Part shown: in pieces, positions 36,970-46,415 of the stretch
Position numbering within the stretch: position 1 is the stretch's first letter
How the letters are laid out: every line of letters starts with the position of its first letter
NCBI GenBank assembly: GCA_016712745.1
Contig: JADJQN010000003.1
Span: forward strand, 310,001-374,000
Direction of reading: 5' to 3'
DNA length: 64,000 bases
Source of the DNA: Sandaracinaceae bacterium
GTDB lineage: Bacteria > Myxococcota_A > Polyangia > Polyangiales > JADJQN01
Notes under the pieces: model-generated
What the model was told of the DNA's origin: nothing
Database searches by the model: none
What the model saw: only the letters and a program-made list of their open reading frames with translations
Translations under genes and position numbers: made by a program

Positions 36970-37470
36970 ATGCACTTCGAGCAACGGAGTTCCGTTCGCA
37001 ACGCAAGTATTCTGGTCGCGTGCGTCCTTCTGCCAGCGCTCGCCGTGGGTTGCGCGGCAGGCGATCCCCAGTTCACAGCGCACGCTCCCGCGGGTTTCTG
37101 GATGGGACTATGGCATGGAGCGATTGCGTGGGTGACTCTCGTGATCAGTCTCTTCAGCGACCAAGTTCGTGTGTACGAAGTCCACAACGCGGGCGGCTGG
37201 TACGATTTCGGATTCGTACTCGGCCTCGCTTGCATCTCTGGCGGCGGTGCACACTCCTCGCGACGCAAAGCTGTACCTGACACACACAGTCATCGGGAAT
37301 GGGTCGAGATCGGCAAGAAGGTCGAGCGCAAGCTGCAGCGCGAAATTCGTGCGTGGGCCGAAGGCGAGCCGACTGACGACTGGGACGCCGTGGGCTCGAA
37401 AGCCGAAGCCAAGCTCAAAGAAAAGCTCAACGCGTGGGCCGACGACGACCAAGGCCCGCCGACACCTTAA
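36970..37470 (+). CDS. lipoprotein/membrane protein of unknown function
   Basis: 166 residues. A hydrophobic N-terminus ends at LAVGCAAGDPQF, followed by a conserved-looking HAPAGFWMGLWHGAIAW segment, a second helix, and a basic/acidic helical tail. Proteins with this 'FWMGLWHG' block are widespread hypothetical membrane proteins. Its end overlaps the convergent DUF1801 gene by 4 bp. The 254 bp upstream of it hold no recognisable signal. Confidence 0.7.
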   Translation: MHFEQRSSVRNASILVACVLLPALAVGCAAGDPQFTAHAPAGFWMGLWHGAIAWVTLVISLFSDQVRVYEVHNAGGWYDFGFVLGLACISGGGAHSSRRKAVPDTHSHREWVEIGKKVERKLQREIRAWAEGEPTDDWDAVGSKAEAKLKEKLNAWADDDQGPPTP

Positions 37471-37862
37471 GTGAGACGGACGAGCTTGCCCTTACGCTTC
37501 ACGATGTTCTTGTAGTCCCATTGAATCGTGCGTGCCTTTTTTAGCCAACGACTGATGGCTTTCGCATCGACCTCGCCGGCTGATGTGTAGTTGGCTTCTG
37601 CGGCCTTGAAGCTTCCTTCAGGCGCTAGATCTGGCTCATCAAACGACTGGCCGCTCCAGAACAAAAGACAAACGCTGTTCTTGCGCACCGCGTAGCCCAC
37701 GACGGGATTGCCGTCGAGAAACCACACCGGGTGGCGATGCCAAATCTTGAACTCGGCATCGGGCAAACCACGACGAACTTCTTTTAGAAGCGCGTTACAG
37801 ATCTTCTTGTTCGCCCCTTCTTGGGCTGCGTTGTAACTACGAATGTCGGCAAGATCAGTCAC
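37467..37862 (-). CDS. DUF1801 family protein
   Basis: 131 residues from a GTG start. The DUF1801 (YdhG-like) pattern shows in FKIWHRHPVWFLDGNPVVGYA, VCLLFWSGQSFDEP and the Lys-rich C-terminus DYKNIVKRKGKLVRL. The fold is SCP2/frataxin-like and its function is unclear. Confidence 0.8.
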   Translation of the reverse strand: MTDLADIRSYNAAQEGANKKICNALLKEVRRGLPDAEFKIWHRHPVWFLDGNPVVGYAVRKNSVCLLFWSGQSFDEPDLAPEGSFKAAEANYTSAGEVDAKAISRWLKKARTIQWDYKNIVKRKGKLVRLT

Positions 37863-37870
37863 GAGGGTAC

Positions 37871-40800
37871 CTATGGAACTTGAAACGCAAAGACGTCCGC
37901 CGCCCCGTTCGTGTCGTTGGGAATCATATTGGTCGCGTAGCTAACAACAGACACGATTGTCCCGTCGGCGGACATTGATGAGTAGTCACCTGAGATCGCG
38001 TTACCAATGACTCCCGCCGGTGATCGCGACAAAAGAAGCGTGCTCGAAGTCGCGACCTTGCGCACGAATATGTCTTGAAAACCGTTGGTATCGCCGGCCA
38101 CCAAGTTGGTCGCGAGCGAGGCGAACGATACGACTTGGCCGTCCGAAGAAATCGACGGGTACATCGACCTCTCGGTCGCCTGCGCGCCGGCCGACGAAAC
38201 GCTCACCCGAGTCGTGGTGCTCGTCATTGTATCGCGCACGAATATGTCGCTGTATCCGTTGGTGTCGCCGGCGACGACTTGGCTCGAGCTGCTGTGGAAT
38301 GCCACGTAACGGCCGCTCGCCGAAATCGACGCGCCGTACGAACCACCGATCGCTGCCCTTGTGTTGTCGCTTCTGAAACTGATCAGAAGAGGCACGTCCA
38401 TCAAGATGTCGTAGCGATAGACATCGAACGCAGCGGAATCCAGTGCCTCGTAGCCAACCAACGAAGCCGCTGTGTCAAACGCGAGGTAGCGCCCGTCGGG
38501 CGTCATAGTGAGGTTTGAAGTCACGCCATCGGGGTTGCCAACGATACTGCGGCTCGCCCACGCCGTCGTGCCCAACATCATATCGCGTACGAAGGCGTCG
38601 GTGTACGCGGCAGGGAGTTCGTCAGAGCCGGGGACAGCAACTGCCGTGCTCGCGAACGCGACGTAGCGCCCGTCGTCCGATACATCGCAGAGCAAAGACG
38701 CTTCCGAAAGTTGCGCACCGGTCGAGGAAAGCGAGGCACGTGCAACTGAGCCAGTCATCAGATCTTTCAAGTAGATGTCGTGCACTGAGTTGGTATCATC
38801 GCCCGCGAGACTGTAGGTCGTCGCGAAACACAAGTAGCGGCCATTGTCGGAGAGCGCGCCAAGCTGGCTGTTTGCTGGGATTTGCGCGCCCGCGCCGGTC
38901 GTGCTGACGCGTGTTGTGGTGTGGGCAACGCGATCGCGCAGAAACACGTCGGTGCTTCCGTTCGTGTCGCCTGCCACAAGGTTTGACGACGACGAGTTGA
39001 ACACAACGTAGCGCCCGTTTGCCGAGGTTGCAGTCTGGAACGGGCTCAGCCCGCCGCGCGGCACGTAGGTATTATCGCAGCTCACGGTGCGCTGAGGCTC
39101 GTCGTCGATGTTGGTCACGGATACGTCCGCAGCGTCGAGACCCGCATATAGGTCCCCGCTCATCGCTGGCGCCGTGATTATCGTAACGACTTGATCACCA
39201 TCGGTCGGCGGGTCGTCAATACCAGTGACGGTGACCGTCTGAGGCGTTGCATAGTTCACGGGCGTGAACATCAGCACTGAAGGTGAGGGCTGAGCCTCAG
39301 CAGGGTTCGACGAACTGAGACTGATTGTGACGGTCGTCGAAGGACCTGCCGTTAGGTAGACGGAGAACGTCGCAGTTGCACCTGCCTCGGTCGTGTACAG
39401 GCCCGAGGTTGGCGATACGCTGATTCCGGCAGTGTCGTCATCGGTTGTTGTAACACCGACGTTCGAGGGATTCAGACCGTTGTAATTCGCGTCCGAGCTG
39501 ACGCACGCACCCGTGACGATTGAATGCGCAATCGGACCGTCCAGCAGAACATCGTTCACGCCGGTCACCGTGAAGATCTGTGGAGTCGCCCAGTTCGCTG
39601 TCGTGAAGGTCGCACTGGTGGGCAATACAGAACTTTCGCTCGCGTCCGATGTAGAGAGCGAAATGGTCACGTTGGCAGTCGGCTGCGAGCCTAGAACGAT
39701 ACTGAAGGTGGCCGTTGTTCCCGCCTCACTTACGACAAGCCCAGATGTTGGCGAGACCGTAACGACAGCCCCGTCGTCATCGATGTTCGTCAGGCCCACG
39801 TCGGCCGGATTGATGCCGGAATAGAGAACGTCCCCGCTGATGCCGCCGGTAAGGACGATTTGGTATGCCATATTGCCATCTGCGACGGCGTCATCGACGC
39901 CCGTGACGACGACCGTCTGGGGTGCGCTCCAGTTCATGGTCGTAAAGGTGAGCATCGCCGTAGACACGGTGCCTTCGGTCAGATCATTGCTCGCAACGTA
40001 GATGGTCACATCCGCTGTGGGCTGCGAATTCAGCCGCAACGTGAACTGCGTAATGCCAGCCCCGGCCTCGGTAGTTTGAAGAAGTCCCGTCATGATTGTG
40101 ACGCCAACGGAGTCATTGTCTGTATTGGAGACAGCGACATCTGCGACTGCGAGCCCGTTGTAAGTTCCATCGCTGCTCGACGCCGAAGAAGTGACGATCG
40201 TGTATGCGACGTTTCCATCGTCGACAAAGTCATCGACACCGGTGACGGTCACGGTGCGTGGCGTATTCCAGTTCAACGTGGTGAACGTGAGACTGGCAGG
40301 AAGCACAGTACCTTCGGCAGCGTTGCTGCTCGCAAGGTTGATGGTGACGTCGGCACTCGGAAGAGCGGTGAGAGCGACCGTGAACGAGGCTGTTGCGCCG
40401 GCCTCGGTCGTGACAAGCCCCGACGTCGGCGTCACAACGATGCCTGCTGCATCATTGTCGAAGTGATTGACGACAACGTTATCGGCATCGAAGCCGCCGT
40501 AAGCGATGTCGGTCGATGTTGCGGCATCGGTGAACGCGGTGTTAACAAATGTGCCATCGGTCAACGCATCATCGACAGCAGTCACCGTAAAGCTTTGTGG
40601 GACGTTCCAATTTCCCGTGGTGAACGTGCGTGAGGCCGGCGCGATGCTGCCTTGCGCGATTGAAGCGAGGTGCACCGGAATGGTCACGTTCGCCGTCGGT
40701 TGCGACGTGAGAACAACCGTGAATGTTCCCGCAGCCCCGCCTTCCGGCGCGTTGATGCTCAAGGGCGAGACAGTGATTCCGACCGCATCGTTGTCTGTGT

Positions 40801-42688
40801 TCGACACCGAGACGTTCGCCGGATTGATGCCGTTGTAACTAAGATCGGCGCTCGTGCACGCCGCAGTAACAATCTCATATGCGCGCATTCCGTCCGCAAC
40901 GAAGTCGTTCACGCCGGTGACAGTCACCGTCTGCGGCGTCCCCCAGTTGACCGTCGAGAACGTAAGCGATGCGGGCGCCACAGTTCCTTCGGACAATGTA
41001 TCGGAGCTCAGCCCGATACTCACGCTCGCGGTCGGCTGAGCGTTCAGAACAACCGTGAACGTTGCTGTGCCCCCAGCTTCCGTTGTGACGAGGCCCGAGG
41101 TAGGCGACACCGTGACGCCCGAAGATTCATCGTCTGTGTTGGTGAGAAGCACTGAGCCCGGCGCAAGCGCTGCGTAGTTTGAGTCTGCCGAAATCACGAA
41201 GAGGTCCGCTCGGTATGCGATATCGCCATCGGCGAGCGCATCGTTGACGCCCGTGAGTGTGACCGTCTGCGGGTAGGGCCAGTTGAATCGGTTGAACGTG
41301 AGGGTCGTGGGAGAGACCACTCCTTCCGAGGCGTCCGAGCTCGAAAGGCTGAAGATGACGCTCGCCACCGGTTCTGACGTAATCGCCACTTCGAACGTTG
41401 CCGTGCCGCCCGCCTCCGTCGTCACGAGACCCGAGCTCGGAGTGAGCGTGTACGAAGCCGTGTCGTCGTCGTCGTTCACAAGCATGAGAGGCGCTTCACT
41501 TAGGCCTGCGTACTCCGGATCGGCGCTCGTCGATGGACCGACGTTGACCTCGTACATTTGATCGCCGTCCTGAACGTCGTCGTTTTGGTCCGTCACCGTG
41601 ATGACTCGCGGCACGTTCCAGTTGCTCGCGGTGAACACAATCGAGCTCGACGAGACATCGCCCTCTGTGGTGTCCGTGCTCTCGAGCGCGATCTGTACGT
41701 CTGCAGCAGGTTGCGACACGAGCTGCACAGTAAACGTGGCGGTCGCACCAGCCTCGTCGGTAGTCAGGGGCGAGGTCTGCGTAACCGTGATGCCGGCCAT
41801 GTCGTTGTCTTGGTTTGTTCCGGCAACGTCGGATACTGCGATTCCGTCGTAGCCCGTATCTGTGCTTGCCGCAGTGCTTTCGATCGTAAACGCGACATCC
41901 CCATCGACACGCGAGTCATCGACGCCCGTAACAGTGACGGTCTGAGCGGCTGCCCAGTTCGTCGTTGTGAACGTTAGCGTTGCCGGCGCGACACTCGCTT
42001 CCGTTGGCAGATCGCTCACAAGCGAGATCGTTACACTCGCAACCGGCTCCGCGTTTAGCACGACAGTGAACGTATCGGTGCTGCCGCTCTCCGCGGTGAC
42101 AAGCCCGGACGTCGGCACAACGGTCACGCCTGGCGTCTCGTCATCCGTATTGATCACGGACACGTCGTCCGCGTTGAGACCGGAGTAGCGAACGTCGCTG
42201 CTAACAGCGGCGCCCGTCACGATGGTGTAGCTGACCGAACCGTCGGCAATCGAATCGTCGACGCCAGTAATGGTGACGGTATGCAACGCGTTCCAATCGA
42301 GCGGAGTAAACACGACCGACGCCGGCGCAACGGTGCCCTCCCCTTCATCACTTGAGCTAAGCGCGATAGTCACATTGGCCGTCGGAGCTGCCTCGAGTGA
42401 AAGTGTGAAGGTCGCGCTTCCGCCCATCTCTGTGGTCACGAGGCCCGACGTTGCCGATACCAGCACCCCTGGCATTCCCATGTCGTCGCCAAGATCGCTG
42501 CCCGCGTCGACGGCAGCACCCAAGTCGCTGGCCAAGTCGTCAGCCCCGCCATCCATAACAAACGCGTCGCTACCTTGGTCGATTCCGGCATCCGAATCGG
42601 TGGGTCCGATCCCGTCATAACCGACGCGCCCGCACGCCACGCTGGCAAACCCAAACCACAGGACGACCAGGAAATGTGCCCACCGCAT
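37871..42688 (-). CDS. giant lipoprotein with ten Calx-beta-like repeats and PD40 propeller
   Basis: 1605 residues. The signal peptide ends at FASVACGRVG. Residues about 80-1200 contain ten tandem units of about 105-110 residues, each with SPTSGLVTTEAGGTATFTV, a VTVTGVDD step and an NTDDD acidic turn, the pattern of Calx-beta-like calcium-binding domains. The last 350 residues carry repeated GRYVVFNSSSSNLVAGDTNG-type blades of a PD40/TolB-like propeller. The product should be a long calcium-stiffened surface protein. The repeats are diverged, which argues against recent duplication. Function unknown, adhesion likely. Confidence 0.85.
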   Translation of the reverse strand: MRWAHFLVVLWFGFASVACGRVGYDGIGPTDSDAGIDQGSDAFVMDGGADDLASDLGAAVDAGSDLGDDMGMPGVLVSATSGLVTTEMGGSATFTLSLEAAPTANVTIALSSSDEGEGTVAPASVVFTPLDWNALHTVTITGVDDSIADGSVSYTIVTGAAVSSDVRYSGLNADDVSVINTDDETPGVTVVPTSGLVTAESGSTDTFTVVLNAEPVASVTISLVSDLPTEASVAPATLTFTTTNWAAAQTVTVTGVDDSRVDGDVAFTIESTAASTDTGYDGIAVSDVAGTNQDNDMAGITVTQTSPLTTDEAGATATFTVQLVSQPAADVQIALESTDTTEGDVSSSSIVFTASNWNVPRVITVTDQNDDVQDGDQMYEVNVGPSTSADPEYAGLSEAPLMLVNDDDDTASYTLTPSSGLVTTEAGGTATFEVAITSEPVASVIFSLSSSDASEGVVSPTTLTFNRFNWPYPQTVTLTGVNDALADGDIAYRADLFVISADSNYAALAPGSVLLTNTDDESSGVTVSPTSGLVTTEAGGTATFTVVLNAQPTASVSIGLSSDTLSEGTVAPASLTFSTVNWGTPQTVTVTGVNDFVADGMRAYEIVTAACTSADLSYNGINPANVSVSNTDNDAVGITVSPLSINAPEGGAAGTFTVVLTSQPTANVTIPVHLASIAQGSIAPASRTFTTGNWNVPQSFTVTAVDDALTDGTFVNTAFTDAATSTDIAYGGFDADNVVVNHFDNDAAGIVVTPTSGLVTTEAGATASFTVALTALPSADVTINLASSNAAEGTVLPASLTFTTLNWNTPRTVTVTGVDDFVDDGNVAYTIVTSSASSSDGTYNGLAVADVAVSNTDNDSVGVTIMTGLLQTTEAGAGITQFTLRLNSQPTADVTIYVASNDLTEGTVSTAMLTFTTMNWSAPQTVVVTGVDDAVADGNMAYQIVLTGGISGDVLYSGINPADVGLTNIDDDGAVVTVSPTSGLVVSEAGTTATFSIVLGSQPTANVTISLSTSDASESSVLPTSATFTTANWATPQIFTVTGVNDVLLDGPIAHSIVTGACVSSDANYNGLNPSNVGVTTTDDDTAGISVSPTSGLYTTEAGATATFSVYLTAGPSTTVTISLSSSNPAEAQPSPSVLMFTPVNYATPQTVTVTGIDDPPTDGDQVVTIITAPAMSGDLYAGLDAADVSVTNIDDEPQRTVSCDNTYVPRGGLSPFQTATSANGRYVVFNSSSSNLVAGDTNGSTDVFLRDRVAHTTTRVSTTGAGAQIPANSQLGALSDNGRYLCFATTYSLAGDDTNSVHDIYLKDLMTGSVARASLSSTGAQLSEASLLCDVSDDGRYVAFASTAVAVPGSDELPAAYTDAFVRDMMLGTTAWASRSIVGNPDGVTSNLTMTPDGRYLAFDTAASLVGYEALDSAAFDVYRYDILMDVPLLISFRSDNTRAAIGGSYGASISASGRYVAFHSSSSQVVAGDTNGYSDIFVRDTMTSTTTRVSVSSAGAQATERSMYPSISSDGQVVSFASLATNLVAGDTNGFQDIFVRKVATSSTLLLSRSPAGVIGNAISGDYSSMSADGTIVSVVSYATNMIPNDTNGAADVFAFQVP

Positions 42689-42880
42689 GGCGGCACAGTT
42701 ACATACTCACCCCCAAGCAGGCTAGATCGCAGCGGGTCAGAGCGAGTCGAAACGGCGATTACTTAAGCGGGCGGGTCACCGAGTCGCTCGAGGTCAGGTC
42801 GACCATCTCACTGACGTCTCGCTGATCGACACGCCGCTGCGCAGTGAATGCGATGCCCGAGCTGTGACAGACTCGATCGC

Positions 42881-43504
42881 TTACTGCGAGTGATGTCGAT
42901 GCTGCCTTCGTGGCGGTGGCGGCGTCACTTCTGAATCGCTCAGGCGCATAATGCGGTAGACGGCGCTCAAATCGTACTGGCCAAAGCGCCCGGGCGTGTT
43001 GGATCGACCACCGGCATAGCTGACCATGAGTGCGACGCGCGACGGCTCGTCGGCCCACGCCACAAAGATGGCGCTGTGCGTCCCGCCGCCTTCGACATGG
43101 TTCAAATAGATCCAATCGCCGGGTTCAATGAGCGCCGTGTCTCCGAAAGGCCCAGTCAGTCGCGAACCGAAAACACGCTCCGTGTCACCACGCGCCCGCG
43201 TGTAAACTTCGTGCACCCAATCCCAACACGACCCACGCACAATCGTTACGTCATTGATCATCGTGCGCGCCATCTCAAGCACACGCCGAGCACCCGGTGA
43301 TGCATGCACGATCGCATCCGCGATCCGCTGGTCATCCGAAACATACGCCAGCCGCACCGGCCGCTGCACGACGGGAGCAGCCTGCGGTTGCGCCGCGTAC
43401 GTCGGCGACGCGCGCTCCGGCAACGCCGCCCTCTCACTCATAGTGGGCGCCGCACCACACGCAGCGAGCATGCACCCAACAAAAACAAGGAAGAATCGCA
43501 GCAC
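42881..43504 (-). CDS. NlpC/P60- or CHAP-like lipoprotein, putative peptidoglycan amidase
   Basis: 207 residues from a GTG start. The lipoprotein signal ends at MLAACGAAP. The segment GSCWDWVHEVY, then EPGDWIYLNH and HSAIFVAW, gives a Cys...His arrangement like papain-type NlpC/P60 amidases. The C-terminus is His/Pro-rich. Substrate is inferred. The 190 bp between it and the giant lipoprotein hold nothing recognisable. Confidence 0.6.
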   Translation of the reverse strand: MLRFFLVFVGCMLAACGAAPTMSERAALPERASPTYAAQPQAAPVVQRPVRLAYVSDDQRIADAIVHASPGARRVLEMARTMINDVTIVRGSCWDWVHEVYTRARGDTERVFGSRLTGPFGDTALIEPGDWIYLNHVEGGGTHSAIFVAWADEPSRVALMVSYAGGRSNTPGRFGQYDLSAVYRIMRLSDSEVTPPPPRRQHRHHSQ

Positions 43505-43520
43505 ACCCGGCAGAATAAAC

Positions 43521-43550
43521 GGGGACGATCGTTTAGTTAAGAAAGTTAAC
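43521..43550 (+). repeat. GGGGAC element D: left copy of an exact 30-bp inverted pair
   Basis: The element starts GGGGACGATCGTTTAGTTAA and is the exact reverse complement of 45733-45762. Its GGGGAC end points outward. It differs from element B by one base in the first 28. Confidence 0.85.
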
Positions 43551-43622
43551 GTTGCGATAACAGTTCGCCGCGCGCATAAAACGCCCTTTCGGACTCCACG
43601 GCACGGACATATTCTTCATTGA

Positions 43623-44513
43623 ATGAGCTCGGCGAAGACCAGTCCCACACGCCCCGCAATCGTCGAGGCCGCTGCCCATGGGAAGAAGGCTGCGCTTGAA
43701 AAACTGCTCGCCGATGGCGCCGACATCAACGTTGTCGATCATGTCGGACATAGCGCGCTCAGTCTCGCCGCCGCGTTCTCCAACGTGCAGGGCGCAGAAG
43801 CGCTCATCGAGCTTGGCATCGACTTGTCATTGCACGGCCCCAAAGCCTTGCGTTCCGCTTCGACGAAGTCGCTCCCCATTGTAAAGCTCCTCGTCGAGCG
43901 CGGCGTAGACATCGAGTACTGCGTCGCCGACATGGTCTATCCTTACCGCGCGACTCCGCTCGCCGCTGCAGCGAGCGCAAATCGAATCGATGTTGTGCGC
44001 TACCTTCTCGAGCAAGGAGCAAACGCCGCGTTCGTAAATAACTATGGCGAACGCCCGTATCACTACGCGTTACGCAACAAGAATGTTGAGCTCGCGGAGC
44101 TTTTACGCAGTCACGAGCCGGCCGCTCTTCACGACACGAACGCGATGGTCACTAAGTGGAAAGCTCTCGGCCTTCCAGATGAAGTGTTTACGACGCTGAG
44201 CAAGAGCGTGGAACGCATTCGACTAACCAGGTCGAGCATGGACATAGGCTTCATCAAGCTTTGCACACCGATCGAGATCACCCAGATCGAAGACGAAGGC
44301 CACGTTCTGCTGACCCTCGTTAGCGAAATCGAACATTACGGCGCGGCCGGCGCTATCTCGTGGGACACGCAACGCAAAGCTTTCGTCAGCTACGACATCG
44401 AGCACAAAGAGCTGCGCGTCTTGCCCAACTTTTCATGGACCGCGTTCGTTGAGAGCCCTACGCCAATCATTGACGCGATTTTCTCCGGCGAGCTCGATAC
44501 GCTGAGCAAGTGA
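43623..44513 (+). CDS. ankyrin-repeat protein with SUKH-like C-terminus
   Basis: 296 residues without signal peptide. Residues 1-165 are ankyrin repeats (AAAHGKKAALEKLLADGADI; LLVERGVDIEY; RYLLEQGANAAFVNNYGERP). The C-terminal half (LCTPIEITQIE, GAISWDTQRKAFVSYDIEH, VLPNFSWTAFVE) resembles SUKH/SMI1-like domains found in immunity proteins. It is the first gene inside the D-F repeat pair. Confidence 0.75.
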   Translation: MSSAKTSPTRPAIVEAAAHGKKAALEKLLADGADINVVDHVGHSALSLAAAFSNVQGAEALIELGIDLSLHGPKALRSASTKSLPIVKLLVERGVDIEYCVADMVYPYRATPLAAAASANRIDVVRYLLEQGANAAFVNNYGERPYHYALRNKNVELAELLRSHEPAALHDTNAMVTKWKALGLPDEVFTTLSKSVERIRLTRSSMDIGFIKLCTPIEITQIEDEGHVLLTLVSEIEHYGAAGAISWDTQRKAFVSYDIEHKELRVLPNFSWTAFVESPTPIIDAIFSGELDTLSK

Positions 44514-44525
44514 AAGAGCGCGACT

Positions 44526-45050
44526 GTGCCGATCAGATCCATTCGAGTCGAAGACGCCGCCCAGTGTATTCAGATATACAAACCGTACGTCCAATCCACA
44601 CCCTTCACGTTCGAGACGGAGGTTCCCAGCGTCCCTTCCCTCGCGAAGCGTATCGAGGAGATCACGGAAAAATTCCCCTGGCTCGTATACGAGGTCGATG
44701 GCGTCGTCGTGGGGTACGCCTACGCGAGCGCTCACCGAACCCGCTGCGCGTACGAGTGGTCCGTGGAATCAACTGTGTATGTGGATGGAGCGCATCACGG
44801 CAAAGCGATAGGCAAACAACTTTACGAAGCGCTGTTTGCGCTGCTCAAAGAACAAGGTGTGGTCAACGTCCTGGCGGGCATCACACAACCCAACGAGAAG
44901 AGCGTCCGCTTGCACGAGTCACTCGGCTTCACGCAGATCGGTCTTTTCAAGGATATCGGCTTCAAGCTCGGCTCGTGGTGGGACGTAGGCTGGTGGCAGC
45001 TTCAGCTGCAGCGACCCACCACACCGCAAGCGCTCCAACCTCCCCGCTGA
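44526..45050 (+). CDS. GNAT N-acetyltransferase, phosphinothricin acetyltransferase-like
   Basis: 174 residues from GTG 44526, 12 bp after the ankyrin gene. Family features are IRVEDAAQCIQIYKPYV, TPFTFETEVPS, the acetyl-CoA loop VDGAHHGKAIGKQL and SVRLHESLGFTQIG. The family N-acetylates phosphinothricin, methionine sulfoximine or related amines; the true substrate here is unknown. Confidence 0.9.
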   Translation: MPIRSIRVEDAAQCIQIYKPYVQSTPFTFETEVPSVPSLAKRIEEITEKFPWLVYEVDGVVVGYAYASAHRTRCAYEWSVESTVYVDGAHHGKAIGKQLYEALFALLKEQGVVNVLAGITQPNEKSVRLHESLGFTQIGLFKDIGFKLGSWWDVGWWQLQLQRPTTPQALQPPR

Positions 45051-45094
45051 AAAAGGGGACGTTCCCCTTTTAGAAAAGGGGACGTTCCCCTTTT
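45051..45094. repeat. GGGGAC element E: tandem pair of 21-bp palindromes
   Basis: Two identical 21-bp units (45051-45071 and 45074-45094), each built on GGGGACGTTCCCC flanked by A4 and T4, lie between convergent genes. The unit could also work as a bidirectional terminator. The second unit supplies the stop codon of the DHFR-like gene. Confidence 0.8.
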
Positions 45095-45641
45095 ACGGTT
45101 TGCGAGCGGGCACGTACTGCATCGCCACCGCACCCGAGCCGTACGCCACCTGGTTAACGAGCTTCAGGTCGACGATCTTCGAGAGGCCAGCGAACAACGC
45201 GGGCCCATGTCCGACGAGTCGCGGGTGCACCACGAACTCGTACTCGTCGATCAGCCCCATCTCAGCCAACGCCATCGGTAGCATCACGCCACCCGTGCCG
45301 ATCCCGTTACCCGGCTGCTGCTTCAGCTCTTCAACGGCCGCTCGCAAATCCCCGCGCACAAGCTCCGCGTTCCAATCGACGCTCTTCAGCGTACTCGACA
45401 CGACGTACTTCTTCTTCGCGCCAATCGTCTTGGCGAAAGGCTTCGTCCAATCGGGCATCTGCTCCGACGGTTCGCGCCAACCGGCCTCCATCATCTCGTA
45501 CGTCGTCCGACCAAAGAGCAGCACGTCGGCGCGCCCAATCGTCTCGGTCGCGCGGCGATGCAACTCTTCATCCGGCACCATCGCGCGATGATCACAGCAG
45601 CCGTCGAGCGTCACGTTGATGGAATATCGAAGAGGTTGCAT
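45093..45641 (-). CDS. dihydrofolate reductase family protein (RibD C-terminal-like)
   Basis: 182 residues. Motifs are YSINVTLDGCCDHRAMVPDE, DVLLFGRTTYEMM, KKKYVVSSTL and GIGTGGVMLPMALAEMGLIDEYEFVVHP, the usual order for the YwjB/RibD-C reductase family. It should bind NADPH; the substrate is unknown and it is unlikely to be the housekeeping DHFR. Its stop lies in repeat element E. Confidence 0.9.
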   Translation of the reverse strand: MQPLRYSINVTLDGCCDHRAMVPDEELHRRATETIGRADVLLFGRTTYEMMEAGWREPSEQMPDWTKPFAKTIGAKKKYVVSSTLKSVDWNAELVRGDLRAAVEELKQQPGNGIGTGGVMLPMALAEMGLIDEYEFVVHPRLVGHGPALFAGLSKIVDLKLVNQVAYGSGAVAMQYVPARKP

Positions 45642-45732
45642 GAGGCGACCATACCAAGAGTGCCCCTGTGTCGGCCATCACCCCGCGCCCGCTCCGGACG
45701 CCGCTCTGACAGACGGGCTGTGCCTTTCTTCC

Positions 45733-45762
45733 GTTAACTTTCTTAACTAAACGATCGTCCCC
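45733..45762 (-). repeat. GGGGAC element F: right copy of the exact inverted pair
   Basis: This is the exact reverse complement of element D at 43521-43550, over 30 bp. The two GGGGAC ends face outward and enclose 2.18 kb with three genes. Confidence 0.85.
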
Positions 45763-45767
45763 TTTAA

Positions 45768-45805
45768 CAACTACGGCCACTCAGTTGCCCGGGCGGCCGT
45801 AGTTG
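45768..45805. terminator. 11-bp stem-loop, possible terminator
   Basis: CAACTACGGCC (45768-45778) pairs with GGCCGTAGTTG (45795-45805) across a 16-nt loop. There is no U-run, so it may be a factor-dependent terminator or another repeat. It sits just outside element F. Confidence 0.4.
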
Positions 45806-45823
45806 CATCACGTGGTAGCTAAT

Positions 45824-46183
45824 TCACGCCGAGTGCGCGCGTGAGCCGTTGCTGCCAGCGTTGCCGCCGTCGAGACGACTCATCTCGCGGGCGGTGCCTA
45901 CTGCGCTGTCGGCTTTGTGGAAGACGTTTGCCGAGAGCTCAGAGACCTTGGTCTTCAAGCCGCCGAACTGCTTCGCGATCCAGATTCGGTTGCTGCGCGG
46001 ACGCAGGAATACGAAGCCGAGTGCCGCAGTCGCCGCGACAACCATTGCGCTAATTCCGATTGGGCTGAGGACCGCTGCGAAGATGTCCTTCGACACGCTG
46101 GTTGCCTTTGACACGGTGGACTTGGCCATGTTCGCGCCGCCGCGTGATTGGCCCTTTCGATTCCCCGATTGCTTCTTGGTCAT
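45824..46183 (-). CDS. small membrane-anchored protein, function unknown
   Basis: ATG 46183 is chosen for its GGAGAG ribosome binding site 5 nt upstream. 119 residues: a basic N-terminus (TKKQSGNRKGQSRGG), a membrane helix (IGISAMVVAATAALGFVFL), and a hydrophilic helical tail. The shape resembles phasin- or YtxH-like small envelope proteins, but no family is recognised. Confidence 0.55.
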   Translation of the reverse strand: MTKKQSGNRKGQSRGGANMAKSTVSKATSVSKDIFAAVLSPIGISAMVVAATAALGFVFLRPRSNRIWIAKQFGGLKTKVSELSANVFHKADSAVGTAREMSRLDGGNAGSNGSRAHSA

Positions 46184-46415
46184 GGTGCTCTCCATCTTGT
46201 GGCCAGCGGCATAACGTCGCGGCTCTCCCCCGTGCATCGCGAGCGCCGTGCCAGTAACATAAGAGGGCCTTTATGCGAGACCCGTGCGTATTTGTGAGCA
46301 ACTGCGCACGCGCAGGCGCTCGTAACGTGTCGCGCAAAGGCACACTCGACGCCAAAATGTACGCTGCGGGGGCAGGGATTCGATCCCGCGCGCCTCAGTG
46401 CTAGCCTCCTCTCGC

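Noticed and set aside
46367..46392. tRNA-like GGGATTCGATCCC palindrome before the 46416 lipoprotein
   Set aside because: No anticodon or D arm on either strand, and palindromes of this kind arise by chance in GC-rich DNA.
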